Notes: generated by a model not told the origin, from the letters alone. A DNA stretch of 64,000 nucleotides from Microbacterium sp. (GCA_013823625.1 PNMM01000003.1:1-64000), one strand, 5' to 3'. Shown: positions 41,755-50,155, counted from the stretch's first letter. Numbers and translations are program-made.

Positions 41755-42482
41755 CGCTCACCGACATTGTCATTCCGCAGCCGGGCGACCCGCGCGGCGG
41801 CGAGCTCACGGGCGTGCTCGGCGTTCCCGACGGCGCGGGGCCCTTCGTGCCGCTTGTTGTCGTGCACGAACTCTTCGGCATCGACGACGCCATGCGCGAT
41901 CACCTCGAGCGCTTGCGCGGCATGGGATACCTCGTGCTCATGCCCAATCTCTTTAGCCGGGGCGGCGCGCGGCGGTGTCTCGTCGCCACATTCCGCGCGC
42001 TGCGGTCGGGCACGGGCGTGGCCTTCGACGACATCGAGGCTGCGCGGCGCCTGCTGCTCGAGCGCGATGACACCACGGGCTCAGCGGGAGTCATCGGCTT
42101 CTGCATGGGCGGGGGCTTCGCGCTGTTGCTGGCGGGCGCGGGCGGCTATGGCGCAGCATCCATCAATTACGGGATGCTCCCCGACGACCTCGACGCAACG
42201 CTCGACGGCGCGTGCCCCGTGGTCGGCACCTTCGGTGCGCGTGACCTGAGCTTGCGCGGCGCGGCCGCGAAACTGGAGACAGCGCTCGTCGCTCGCGGCA
42301 TCGACCACGACGTGGTCGAGTACCCCGAGGCCGGGCACGCGTTTCTCAACGCTGTGCCGAACGGCACGCGGCTCGCGCGCATCACGATGGGGCCGATGCT
42401 GCGGCTCGGGCACCGGCCGGTCGAGGCCGAGGACGCCTGGGGGCGCATTGACGCGTTCTTCCGGCGGCACCTCAGCCCGTAG
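41751..42482 (+). CDS. dienelactone hydrolase-family alpha/beta hydrolase
   Basis: 243 aa. It has VVVHELFGIDDAMRDHLERL, the nucleophile elbow GFCMGGGFA with Cys as in dienelactone hydrolases, GTFGARDLSL (Asp) and EAGHAFLN (His), which complete the triad. DLH-family enzymes open lactone rings or hydrolyse small esters and carboxylates in the cytoplasm. Cotranslated with the ICMT-like gene by a 4-base overlap. A Phe-Phe-Arg-Arg C-terminus ends the protein. Confidence 0.9.
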   Translation: MTLTDIVIPQPGDPRGGELTGVLGVPDGAGPFVPLVVVHELFGIDDAMRDHLERLRGMGYLVLMPNLFSRGGARRCLVATFRALRSGTGVAFDDIEAARRLLLERDDTTGSAGVIGFCMGGGFALLLAGAGGYGAASINYGMLPDDLDATLDGACPVVGTFGARDLSLRGAAAKLETALVARGIDHDVVEYPEAGHAFLNAVPNGTRLARITMGPMLRLGHRPVEAEDAWGRIDAFFRRHLSP

Positions 42483-42536
42483 CGTCGGCGCCCGGTGGCA
42501 GGTTGAGCCGGCACTCGGCCCTGCGATAATTGAGGC

Positions 42537-43802
42537 ATGACCCGAACTGTGCGTCATTCGAGCGCGCTCGCACTTTCCGCCATCCTGCTGGGGGCAGGGC
42601 TCGCCATGGCCGCTCCAGCACTCGCCGCGATTCCCGGCCCCGCTCTGCCGTCGGGTGTCAGCGTTTTGAACGCGGGCACCACGGTTGATCCCGCTCACCA
42701 GGTCAGCATCGACTGCGCGCTGCTGCCGAGTGATGCGACCTATGCGCCGACCCAGACAAAAGTGATCCAGCTTCCCGTGCCGCTTGATGGCGAGGTGACG
42801 ATCACGACGCAGAACTGCGCCAGCTTCCTCCTTCAACGCGAGAATGACAATCTTCCCCAGGTCGTTCCGCACTTCCGTTTTCTCGACGGCCCCGATGCTG
42901 GAGACACGAAGACGCTGGGTGTCGACTTTGCCGACACCGACACCCTGGCGATGACGGGCACCCAGCTGGTGGTCTCGGCCAATGCGTACATCCAGGTCGT
43001 TGAGAGCGGAGCCGCCGACGCCGGGGTCTTCCGGGTAGAAGTTGAGCCGGCGGTTCCGGTGGCCAATCCGCCTGGGTCACTGCTGCAGACTTTCGTGATC
43101 GAGGTGCCGGCCACTGCGCTGCCGAGCATGCCGGTTACCGACGAGCTGTTGTTCATTCCGCCGGTTGACGGCAGACCACAGTTGGGCTCTGGTGGGTGCG
43201 GTATTGATACAGGCCCGCACATTGTTGCCACGACAACGGTGGTGATCGAGCGCAGCGGCACGTATACCTTCCGCGTCTCCGACGTTTCGCCCACGGTGCA
43301 AGACATCGACGAGACGCAGCCCTTCCGCTACTTGGGTGACCCGTTCTTGGCGCTCTACAGCACCTTTGATCCCGACAACGCCCAACAAGGCCTCGTCGCG
43401 TGTGATGACGATTCCGACCTTGACGTCAGAACCGACTACTACATCACGGGGTCGGGAACGATGATGACCGACCGTTTTCCGCAGTTCAGAGTCGACCTCC
43501 AGCCGGGCACCTACACGCTCGTGCTGACCGGGTATGGCAGTGCGACAGGATTCAGCTCGACGGCCGGGCCCGTCGACGCCGCGTCAGAGGGCAACGACGG
43601 TAGCGAACCCGAGAAGGGTGGATTCGGTTCGGTTGCGTTCGGTGTCGACGAGACCGGCACCGTCGAGCTGTGGTCCACGTCGGGAGAGCTCGCGGCCACG
43701 GGCCCGAGCCCGGTCAGCGGCGGGATGCTCGCCGTAGGCCTCGCGCTCATGACGCTCGGCGGTCTCGTGTTCGCGACCCGCCGCCTGTGGAGCCGCGCCT
43801 AA
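42537..43802 (+). CDS. secreted cell-surface protein with LAATG sorting signal
   Basis: 421 aa. A signal peptide (residues 1-31, ending ALAA) precedes a large extracellular beta-rich domain with few Cys (SIDCALL, TTQNCA, GGCGID, ACDDDSDLD) and repeated YTFRVSDVSP- and YTLVLTGYGS-type strands resembling bacterial pre-peptidase C-terminal domains. At the end, LAATG is followed by a hydrophobic helix and RRLWSRA, the LAxTG signal of class E sortases in Actinobacteria. GATAAT is 6 bases before the ATG. The function is probably adhesion or envelope interaction. Confidence 0.8.
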   Translation: MTRTVRHSSALALSAILLGAGLAMAAPALAAIPGPALPSGVSVLNAGTTVDPAHQVSIDCALLPSDATYAPTQTKVIQLPVPLDGEVTITTQNCASFLLQRENDNLPQVVPHFRFLDGPDAGDTKTLGVDFADTDTLAMTGTQLVVSANAYIQVVESGAADAGVFRVEVEPAVPVANPPGSLLQTFVIEVPATALPSMPVTDELLFIPPVDGRPQLGSGGCGIDTGPHIVATTTVVIERSGTYTFRVSDVSPTVQDIDETQPFRYLGDPFLALYSTFDPDNAQQGLVACDDDSDLDVRTDYYITGSGTMMTDRFPQFRVDLQPGTYTLVLTGYGSATGFSSTAGPVDAASEGNDGSEPEKGGFGSVAFGVDETGTVELWSTSGELAATGPSPVSGGMLAVGLALMTLGGLVFATRRLWSRA

Positions 43803-43814
43803 AGAACCAGAAGC

Positions 43815-43856
43815 AAACAGTGAAGGGCGCCCCGACCGGGGCGCCCTTCACTGTTT
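43815..43856. terminator. bidirectional hairpin terminator
   Basis: A 19-bp perfect stem (43815-43833 with 43838-43856) with a GACC loop. It starts with AAA and ends with TTT, so it works on both strands between the convergent surface-protein gene and the small basic-protein gene. Confidence 0.93.
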
Positions 43857-43865
43857 CGAGCTCGA

Positions 43866-44012
43866 TTACTTGTTCGTGACGTTGGTGACCGCGTCAGAGT
43901 TCTGCGAGCGTCCGCTCGAGGCCTTCTTGTCGGCCTTCGCGACGCGCTTCTCTTTCAGCGACTTCGCTGCGGCGGTCTTGGGAGTGTTCTTGCGGGCAGA
44001 CTTTTCGCCCAT
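43866..44012 (-). CDS. small basic protein, 48 aa, conserved-looking
   Basis: It reads MGEKSARKNTPKTAAAKSLK and then a Lys/Ala-rich helix, ending with NVTNK. The start ATG 44012 has a very strong Shine-Dalgarno (AAAGGAGAG, 7 bases away) and the gene is closed by a strong terminator, which supports real expression despite the small size. With 13 Lys/Arg it could bind nucleic acid or the ribosome. The family is not recognised with certainty; similar short Lys/Ala proteins are seen in Microbacteriaceae. Confidence 0.75.
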   Translation of the reverse strand: MGEKSARKNTPKTAAAKSLKEKRVAKADKKASSGRSQNSDAVTNVTNK

Positions 44013-44070
44013 GGGGCTCTCCTTTAGTTGGGGAGCCTCCGAGGGCCCTCAGTGTGAGGGTACGCCCTCG

Positions 44071-44179
44071 GCTAGACGCCGAGGCTGGGCGCACTGAGCT
44101 CGACTAAACGCCGAGGCTGTGCCCACTGAGCTCGGCTAAACGCCGAGGCTGTGCCCACTGAGCTCGGCTAAACGCCGAG
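44071..44179. repeat. 32-bp tandem repeat made of terminator hairpins (3.4 copies)
   Basis: Copies are 44071-44102, 44103-44134, 44135-44166 and a partial one to 44179. Each holds CTCGGC-TAAAC-GCCGAG or a variant. The last copy contains the glutaredoxin stop codon (TAG in the loop), so the gene's own 3' end and terminator have been amplified downstream. Confidence 0.9.
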
Positions 44180-44428
44180 CTTCTCCTTGACGGCTGCGTC
44201 ACTCGGCTCAACGAGGTGCGAGCCGTCGGGGAACACGACGACGGGAATGTTGGTGCGGCCACTGATGGCCTGAGCCTGAGCCGCGGCCTCGGCGGAGGCT
44301 TCGACGTCAACCTTGGTCCACTCCACCCCCAGGTCGTTGAGCAGCGACTCAGTGCGGCGGCAATCGCGGCACCAGTCGGCTCCGTACATGGTGATGGTGT
44401 TGGCTGCGGGAGCGAGAGAGTCGGTCAT
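44168..44428 (-). CDS. glutaredoxin-like protein (mycoredoxin type)
   Basis: 86 aa. ITMYGADWCRDCRRTESLL carries the redox pair Cys20/Cys23, and TNIPVVVFPDG holds the cis-Pro. Actinobacteria use such proteins to reduce mycothiol-mixed disulfides. The start ATG 44428 leaves the normal domain length; the very long frame reading upstream on this strand is an artefact of GC bias. The stop codon lies in the loop of a terminator hairpin that is tandemly repeated behind the gene. Confidence 0.9.
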   Translation of the reverse strand: MTDSLAPAANTITMYGADWCRDCRRTESLLNDLGVEWTKVDVEASAEAAAQAQAISGRTNIPVVVFPDGSHLVEPSDAAVKEKLGV

Positions 44429-44512
44429 AGAAAAACTCAACCACATCGGGGCTGAAAGTGTTCCCGCCGCGTGCCCCTGTCGGGCATCCGTCGCCGTCTC
44501 TAGACTGTCGGC

Positions 44513-45598
44513 ATGAGCGCCACCCCGCCTGCCGCCCCCGCCCACCGCACCCTGCTCGACGTTGAGAGCGAGGCCTTTGCCGTCGCGATCGCCGTCGCCG
44601 GGGTCACTCTCGTCGTCGGAGGGTTTCTCTTCGCCGGCACGAACCCACCCATTTGGGGCGGCATTTCGCTGGGCGTCGCGAGCGCCGGCTCGATTCTCAT
44701 CGCGGGCGTGATCGTCGCCTATGTGGGCTACTGGCGCAGCCGCAGTGTGCTCGGCCAGCAGTGGCGCCTTGAGCTCAAGCCGTGGAAGTTCATCGTCGAC
44801 GCCACCTCCGTTGCCCTCGTGCACTCGGTTCTGGCGGTGCTCGCCGCCATTGCGACGTTCTTGTTGCTGCAGCTCAGCTTTCAGGGCGTGGTTCTGGATG
44901 CTCCCTTCACGACGATCGCCATGGCCACGGTCACGGCCCTCGCCGGCTACTGGATCTACATCTCGGTCTCGTCGATCACCACTCCGAAGCTCTCGAGCCT
45001 GCTGGTGCTCTTCATGACGTTCGGCACGATCACGGCCATGGCCACCGCGAGCGACCCGGCCTGGTGGGAGTACCACTTCAGCCAACTCGGCACCTTCGGT
45101 GACCGCTCGAGCAGCCTCTTCAACCTGACCCTGATCATCGCCGGGTTCTTGGTGACGACCTTTGCGCTCTACCTGCAGCGCGACCTGCAGGTGCTCGTCG
45201 ATCGCGGTGTGCTGAAGAAGGCGCACGCGCCGCGCACCGTGTCGATCGTGTTCGTCATCATGGGCGTCATGCTCTCGTGCGTCGGCGTCTTTCCGCTGTC
45301 GTTCAGCATCTTGTTGCACAACACCTCGGCCATCGGCATGGCCGTGGCGTTTCTCGTGCTGCTGTTCGCCTCGCCGTGGTGGCTCACCGGTTTGCCGGGC
45401 CGCTTCTTCGTCGTGAGCTTCGCGTTCGCCGCGGCGCTCATCGTGGGGGCGCTGCTGTTCTACCCCGTGCAGTACTTCAACCTCACGGCCTACGAGCTCG
45501 TAGCGTTTGCGATCATCTTCGCCTGGATCGCCATCTTCATCCGCTACATCAACGCACTCACCGAAGAAGCCGCCCCCGCTGCGGCGGTCGCCGCATGA
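44513..45598 (+). CDS. DUF998-family membrane protein
   Basis: 361 aa with about nine membrane segments. The stretch WWEYHFSQLGTFGDRSSSLFN is the DUF998 hallmark (hydrophobic protein with an S-x-LG motif after a Trp/Glu/Tyr pair). The protein ends in an Ala-rich tail. TAGACT is 6 bases before the ATG. It overlaps the start of the rhodanese gene (ATGA). The role is unknown; it is a possible partner in sulfur or redox chemistry only by position. Confidence 0.82.
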   Translation: MSATPPAAPAHRTLLDVESEAFAVAIAVAGVTLVVGGFLFAGTNPPIWGGISLGVASAGSILIAGVIVAYVGYWRSRSVLGQQWRLELKPWKFIVDATSVALVHSVLAVLAAIATFLLLQLSFQGVVLDAPFTTIAMATVTALAGYWIYISVSSITTPKLSSLLVLFMTFGTITAMATASDPAWWEYHFSQLGTFGDRSSSLFNLTLIIAGFLVTTFALYLQRDLQVLVDRGVLKKAHAPRTVSIVFVIMGVMLSCVGVFPLSFSILLHNTSAIGMAVAFLVLLFASPWWLTGLPGRFFVVSFAFAAALIVGALLFYPVQYFNLTAYELVAFAIIFAWIAIFIRYINALTEEAAPAAAVAA

Positions 45599-46026
45599 CC
45601 AGCGCACTCGGGCCTTTCGCCGACTCGTCGACCACGGCGGCGCACTACGCCGCCAAGCTCGCGGTCGAAACCGACGCCTCTGACGTGTGGGCGGCGCGGC
45701 AGGCGGGTGAGGTGTTTCACCTCGTCGACGTGCGCGGGCAAGCCGCGTGGGATCAGGGGCATGCGGTCGGGGCGCTGCACATCCCGCGGCAGCAATTGGC
45801 TGAGCGGGTCGGGGAGCTTGGCGAGGGCATCCCGGTCGTCGTCTATTGCTGGTCACCGGGATGCAACGGCGGCGCCAAAGGCGCGCTCGAACTCGCTCGC
45901 CTGGGTGTGCCCGTGAAAGAGATGCTCGGCGGGTTCGAATACTGGGCGCGCGAGGGCTACCCGGTCGAGGCGGCGAGCGGGCCGCTCGACTACGAGACCG
46001 ACAAGCTCACCAACGTCGTCGACTGA
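45595..46026 (+). CDS. rhodanese-like domain protein
   Basis: 143 aa, single rhodanese domain. FHLVDVRGQAAWDQGHAVGALHIP is the conserved N-terminal motif and VVVYCWSPGCNGG is the active-site loop with the sulfur-carrying Cys. The loop is of the small sulfurtransferase type with Trp-Ser-Pro-Gly-Cys after the catalytic Cys. It probably transfers sulfane sulfur or acts in persulfide handling. The start is ATG 45595, overlapping the DUF998 stop; the frame upstream belongs to that gene's shadow. Confidence 0.9.
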   Translation: MTSALGPFADSSTTAAHYAAKLAVETDASDVWAARQAGEVFHLVDVRGQAAWDQGHAVGALHIPRQQLAERVGELGEGIPVVVYCWSPGCNGGAKGALELARLGVPVKEMLGGFEYWAREGYPVEAASGPLDYETDKLTNVVD

Positions 46027-46036
46027 ACCGGCACGT

Positions 46037-46849
46037 CTAGTTGCCGAGCAGCGCCGCAACGCCCACGGTCAGCAGCGGCGCCACGATGAGCGCGGGCAGC
46101 ATGTCGGCAACGGCCACGGCGCGCAGGTTGAGCAGGCGCAGGCCGACGCCGAGCAGCAGCACGCCGCCCGTCGCCGTGAGGGCCGCGATGGCCGCGCCCG
46201 ACATGACTGAGCCGAGCGCGAAGGCCAGCACGGTGAGCAGTCCCTGCCAGATGCCGACGGGAATCGCCGAGAAGGCCACGCCCCAGCCGAGCGACGCCGC
46301 GAAGGCGATTGAGGCAAAGCCGTCGAGCGTCGACTTGAGGGTGAGTTGGTCGATGCCCTGGCCCGTGCCGTCTTGAAAGGCCCCGAGAATCGCGAGCGGG
46401 CCGATGGCAAACACGAGCGAGGCGTCGACGAAGCCGTTGATGAACTTTTCGCGGGCGGTGAGGGTGAGCGGGGCATCCACGAGGCTGTCGGCCAAAGGCG
46501 CGTCGGTGACGGATGCTGCGCGCCGCCCGCGCCGCATCAACCGGTCTTGCAGCCAGCCCCCGAAGCCCTCGAGCCGACGCTCGATGCCCGCGAGTGATCC
46601 GATGATGCTGCCGATGAGTAGGGCGCCGATGACGACCAAGAACGTGCCGCCGGCGCCGACCGCGCCGACGAACTCGCTGTCGGTGAGCGAGATGAGGTTG
46701 AGGCCCCCGAGCACGATCGTGATGAGGCCCAGGGCGTCGGTCACGACGCGGTTCGTGCGCTCGGGTAGGCGGTTGCCGATGAGCACGCCGATGGCGGCTC
46801 CGACCACGATGGTGACGATGTTGAGCAGGGTGCCAAGGCCGACGATCAC
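46037..46849 (-). CDS. DUF554-family membrane protein
   Basis: 270 aa with six to seven membrane segments. GTLLNIVTIVVGAAIGVLIG at the N-terminus, VIGALLIGSIIGSLAGIERRLE and DGFASIAFAASLGWGVAFSA are typical of DUF554 (YdfK-like) proteins, possible transporters. It has a cytoplasmic loop of 50 residues after the second segment pair. GTG 46849 follows TAGCCT by 6 bases (leaderless). Convergent with the rhodanese gene. Confidence 0.88.
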   Translation of the reverse strand: MIVGLGTLLNIVTIVVGAAIGVLIGNRLPERTNRVVTDALGLITIVLGGLNLISLTDSEFVGAVGAGGTFLVVIGALLIGSIIGSLAGIERRLEGFGGWLQDRLMRRGRRAASVTDAPLADSLVDAPLTLTAREKFINGFVDASLVFAIGPLAILGAFQDGTGQGIDQLTLKSTLDGFASIAFAASLGWGVAFSAIPVGIWQGLLTVLAFALGSVMSGAAIAALTATGGVLLLGVGLRLLNLRAVAVADMLPALIVAPLLTVGVAALLGN

Positions 46850-46903
46850 CGACTCAGGCTAGTGCCGCTGGCGCCGCTCAGCGCACCGGCCTACAGTGAC
46901 CCC

Positions 46904-47899
46904 ATGCGCACTCCAGTTGACTACGTTCGCGGGGTGCAGCACCCCGAAGCCTTCCACGGGCGCGGTGTGCGCCGCGGCTACTTCGAGGGCTGGTACATCA
47001 AGCTCGTGTCGGCTGACTTGTCGCAGCGGTGGGCGGTGATTCCGGGTGTGTTCCGCGGGCTGGCCGAGGCCGAGGGCACCCGCGATGAAGCCTTCGTGCA
47101 AGTGCTCGACGGCTTGAGCGGGCGCAGCTGGTACCACCGCTTCGAGGTCTCCGACTTCGAGGCCGCGAGCGATCGCTTCGACGTGCGCGTGGGCGGCAAC
47201 ACCTTTAGCCCGAGCGGGGTGACGCTTGACCTGCCGCAGCTGCGGGGGAGCATCCGGTACACCACCGAATTGCAGCCCTGGCCGGTGACGCTGCGCGAGC
47301 CCGGCATCATGGGCTGGTACGGCATGGTGCCCTTCATGGAGTGCTTTCACGGCATCGTCTCGTTCGGCCACGGGCTGAGCGGCGAGCTGAACGTCGAGGG
47401 CACGCCGCAGAGTTTCGAGGGTGGCCGCGGCTACATCGAGAAAGACTGGGGCCAGGCCTTCCCGGCCGGCTATGTCTGGATGGCCAGCAACCACATCGAC
47501 AGCGACCCCGAGGCGAGCTTCATCGGTTCGGTCGCGATCATTCCGTGGCTCGGGCGCGCGTTTCGCGGCTTCATTGTGGGCCTGCAACACAGCGGCCGCT
47601 TGCACCGCTGGACGACCTATAGCCGCGCTCGCGAGCGCCGCCTCGAGATCGACGACACCCACGTGCGCTGGAGCCTCGAAGGCCGCGACGGCATCATCGA
47701 GCTCGAGGCCGAGCGGGTGCGCGGCGGCCTGCTGCACGCGCCCCTGCGCACGGCGATGCACCAGCGGGTCGAAGAGACTCTGGATGCTCGCATCACCCTG
47801 CGCCACCGCGACCACGACGGCCGCACCCTGCTCGAGGGCACCGCGCAGGCCTCAGGCCTCGAGGTCTTCGGCGACACCGACCGCTTGCTCGGGTTGTAG
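46904..47899 (+). CDS. tocopherol cyclase-like (lipocalin-type) protein
   Basis: 331 aa. The pattern RGYFEGWYIKLVSADLSQRW at the N-terminus and GRGYIEKDWGQAFPAGYVWM in the middle is that of the tocopherol-cyclase-like family, in which the W-G-x-x-F-P motif is conserved. Bacterial members are not proven cyclases; they may bind or modify lipophilic molecules. There is no signal peptide. TACAGT stands 6 bases before ATG 46904. Confidence 0.85.
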   Translation: MRTPVDYVRGVQHPEAFHGRGVRRGYFEGWYIKLVSADLSQRWAVIPGVFRGLAEAEGTRDEAFVQVLDGLSGRSWYHRFEVSDFEAASDRFDVRVGGNTFSPSGVTLDLPQLRGSIRYTTELQPWPVTLREPGIMGWYGMVPFMECFHGIVSFGHGLSGELNVEGTPQSFEGGRGYIEKDWGQAFPAGYVWMASNHIDSDPEASFIGSVAIIPWLGRAFRGFIVGLQHSGRLHRWTTYSRARERRLEIDDTHVRWSLEGRDGIIELEAERVRGGLLHAPLRTAMHQRVEETLDARITLRHRDHDGRTLLEGTAQASGLEVFGDTDRLLGL

Positions 47900-47953
47900 C
47901 CCTGGCGCGGTAGCGTCGCACTATTCCGTGCCCCCGATCTTGAGGAGTCACTC

Positions 47954-48313
47954 ATGACCATCGTCCGCCACACCGGCTCGATCACCCGTGACGACCAGAC
48001 CCACGTTCCGCTCGAGCTGCCGCTCGGTGACCCGCTGGGCGCCGACATTGCGACCACCTACCTCGAGCTTTTCGAGGCCACGGTCGGCTCGATCGACGCC
48101 GGAGTCTGGGAGTGCGACCCGGGTCGTTTTCGCGTCGACTGGCCCGAGAACGGTGAGGTCATTTACCTCATCTCGGGTCGTGTCACGCTGCTCGAAGACG
48201 GCGAAGACCCCGTCGAGATCGGCCCGGGCGCGTTCGTCATCTTCCCCGTGGGCTGGAAGGGCTTCTGGGAGATCACCGAGGCCGTCAAGAAGGTCTACGT
48301 CAACTTCTCGTAG
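47954..48313 (+). CDS. cupin-domain protein (DUF861/EutQ-like)
   Basis: 119 aa. A small beta-barrel with IYLISGRVTLLEDGEDPVEIGPGAF and FVIFPVGWKGFWEITE, the C-terminal segment typical of the DUF861 cupin group, where an aromatic-rich G-W-K-G-x-W-x-I replaces the second His motif. The normal metal-binding His set is not evident. The start is ATG 47954 after GAGGAG; TAGCGT about 40 bases upstream is a probable -10. It may bind a small ligand. Confidence 0.88.
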   Translation: MTIVRHTGSITRDDQTHVPLELPLGDPLGADIATTYLELFEATVGSIDAGVWECDPGRFRVDWPENGEVIYLISGRVTLLEDGEDPVEIGPGAFVIFPVGWKGFWEITEAVKKVYVNFS

Positions 48314-48319
48314 CGGCGG

Positions 48320-48784
48320 CTACTGCCCGATCGCGCGCCGCACGAGTTCGGTGATGCGTTTCTTCTCGGCCGCACCGAGTGACGTCACGGCAAACGACGC
48401 CGGCCACATCGCGCCCTCGTCGAGCTGCGCGGTGTCGTTGAACCCGAGCGTCAGGTAGCGAGTGTCGAACTTGCTCGCCGGCTGCAAGAAGCACAGCACC
48501 TTGCCGTTGAGCGCGTAGGCGGGCATGCCGTACCAGGTGCGCGGAGCCAACTCGGGCCCCACCTCAACGATCAGCTCGTGCAGCTGCTGCGCGAGCGCCC
48601 GGTCGGCGTCGTCGGCCAGCTTGGCGATCGCGTCGAGCACATCCTTTAGCTCAGCCTCGGCCTTCGCGGCACCCTTCGCCCGCTTCGCCTCATTGCGCAG
48701 CTCGGCCGCGCGCTCTTTCATGGCGGCCCGCTCGTCGGCGGTAAACCCGTCAGCGCCGGTGGATGCTCTGCTCGTGTCGCTCAT
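48320..48784 (-). CDS. DUF1801-like (YdhG/frataxin-like fold) protein
   Basis: 154 aa. An N-terminal Ala/Lys/Arg/Glu-rich helical region (FTADERAAMKERAAELRNEA) is followed by the DUF1801 core, with APRTWYGMPAYALNGKVLCF as the most recognisable part, then a beta-strand YLTLGFND and a C-terminal amphipathic helix. The family includes proposed iron chaperones, but no activity is established here. Convergent with the cupin gene, 6 bases apart. Confidence 0.8.
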   Translation of the reverse strand: MSDTSRASTGADGFTADERAAMKERAAELRNEAKRAKGAAKAEAELKDVLDAIAKLADDADRALAQQLHELIVEVGPELAPRTWYGMPAYALNGKVLCFLQPASKFDTRYLTLGFNDTAQLDEGAMWPASFAVTSLGAAEKKRITELVRRAIGQ

Positions 48785-48862
48785 GCGCCCAGGCTAGCCC
48801 CGGCTCCGGGTCCCCGTCTTCAGGGGAACCTTGCATAAAGCTTCAGCCCGAATATCTCCTCG

Positions 48863-48919
48863 ATGTGACCTCACTCAGGTTCCTGAGGTCGCATGTCGGA
48901 TGTTCGAACTAATGTTCGA
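48863..48919. promoter_or_regulatory. inverted and direct repeats upstream of the defence operon
   Basis: ATGTGACCTCA (48863-48873) pairs with TGAGGTCGCAT (48884-48894), one mismatch, 10-base loop. Next comes ATGTTCGA twice (48900-48907, 48912-48919), spaced 12 bp. TAGGCT (48956-48961) may be the -10 of the methyltransferase gene. The repeats are candidate control sites; no controller gene is adjacent. Confidence 0.45.
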
Positions 48920-48994
48920 TGACTAGTGAGACCCAACCTGCCTTCTCCCTTCGGGTAGGCTGCTAGGGAGCACTGTGATCTCGAGGAGTTGGCT

Positions 48995-50155
48995 TTGTCA
49001 GCATTGTCGTTCCGAATGGGCGAGCTCTTCAGTGGGCCGGGGGGCATGGCGCTCGGAGCCCGTTTTGCCGCGTTGAGCGTCAGTGGAGTCAAGCTTGAGC
49101 ATGCCTGGGCCAACGACTACGACCTCGACACCTGCAAGACTTACCGACGGAACATTCTTGAGCCTGAGTACGGTGACAGATCAACGGTCGTGAATGCGGC
49201 CAAGGACCTCCCTATTGGGGGAGGCGGAGTTGTTCACCAGAATGTTCACGACCTTGATATCGATGCGCTAGGAGCCATCGACGGTTTCGCTTTCGGTTTC
49301 CCCTGCAACGACTACAGCCTCGTTGGAGAGTGGAAGGGCCTTACGGGTGAGTATGGGCCGCTGTACTCATACGGTGTGAAGGTTCTTGCCGACAAGAAGC
49401 CCAAGTGGTTTGTCGCAGAGAACGTTTCGGGTATGCGTGGGGCAAACGAAGGAAGAGCCTTCAAGCAGATCCTCGAGCACCTTCAACAGCCTCAGGGTGG
49501 GCCTCGATACAAGATCGTTCCCCACCTGTATTCATTCGATGAGTACGGCGTGCCACAGCGCCGACAGCGCATCGTGATCGTCGGGGTCCGGGAGGACCTT
49601 GATGTCGACTTTCGGGTCCCGTCTCCCGCCCTATACCGAGGCGTTGACGTCTCCGTGCAGTCCGCGCTGACTGAACCTCCAATCGATGTGTTTGCGCCGA
49701 ATCACGAGTTCACGCGGCAGTCCAAAGATGTCATTGAGCGCCTCAATTACCTGAAGCCAGGTGAGAACGCGTTCTCTCCGCGAGCTTTGGAGTGGATGCC
49801 AAAGCGTCTCCACATCAACACGAAGACAACGATTAGTACTACATACAAACGACTAGAGCCGGATAAGCCTGCCTACACCGTGACTGGTGGGGGAGGCGGC
49901 GGCTCGCACATGTACCACTGGGAGATTCCTCGCGCCCTAACGAATCGAGAGAAAGCTCGTCTTCAGTCTTTCCCTGACAACTTCGTGTTCGAGGGACTGA
50001 AAGAGAGCGTGCGCAAGCAGGTGGGAATGGCCGTGCCGGTCAAGGGCGCTCAGGCAATCTTTACGGCCCTGTTTATGTCGTTTGCGGGACAGGACTATGA
50101 ATGGATTGCACCGAATATCAAGGTGACTGAGGTCCTCGAGCCAAACAGCAGCTGA
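48995..50155 (+). CDS. DNA (cytosine-5-)-methyltransferase
   Basis: About 386 aa. Motif I is LFSGPGGMALG, motif IV is FGFPCNDYS with the catalytic Cys104, motif VI contains ENVSGMRG, motif VIII is QRRQRIVIVG, and motifs IX-X end in KQVGMAVPVKGA. It methylates cytosine C5 in a specific site; the target-recognition region lies between VIII and IX. The start is taken as TTG 48995, seven bases after GAGGAG; TTG 48989 abuts the Shine-Dalgarno and ATG 49016 lies within motif I. It probably protects self DNA from the restriction-like proteins encoded downstream. GC is visibly lower than in the flanking chromosome. Confidence 0.92.
   Translation: MSALSFRMGELFSGPGGMALGARFAALSVSGVKLEHAWANDYDLDTCKTYRRNILEPEYGDRSTVVNAAKDLPIGGGGVVHQNVHDLDIDALGAIDGFAFGFPCNDYSLVGEWKGLTGEYGPLYSYGVKVLADKKPKWFVAENVSGMRGANEGRAFKQILEHLQQPQGGPRYKIVPHLYSFDEYGVPQRRQRIVIVGVREDLDVDFRVPSPALYRGVDVSVQSALTEPPIDVFAPNHEFTRQSKDVIERLNYLKPGENAFSPRALEWMPKRLHINTKTTISTTYKRLEPDKPAYTVTGGGGGGSHMYHWEIPRALTNREKARLQSFPDNFVFEGLKESVRKQVGMAVPVKGAQAIFTALFMSFAGQDYEWIAPNIKVTEVLEPNSS

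Noticed and set aside
44071-44179. CRISPR-like array with 32-bp units
   Set aside because: The units are directly adjacent with no spacers, and the unit equals the gene's own 3' end. It is a simple tandem duplication.
44168-45856. 562-aa reading frame extending the glutaredoxin gene upstream
   Set aside because: Only the last 86 codons encode the glutaredoxin. The rest is antisense to DUF998 and rhodanese genes, and a start at 44428 gives the normal domain length.
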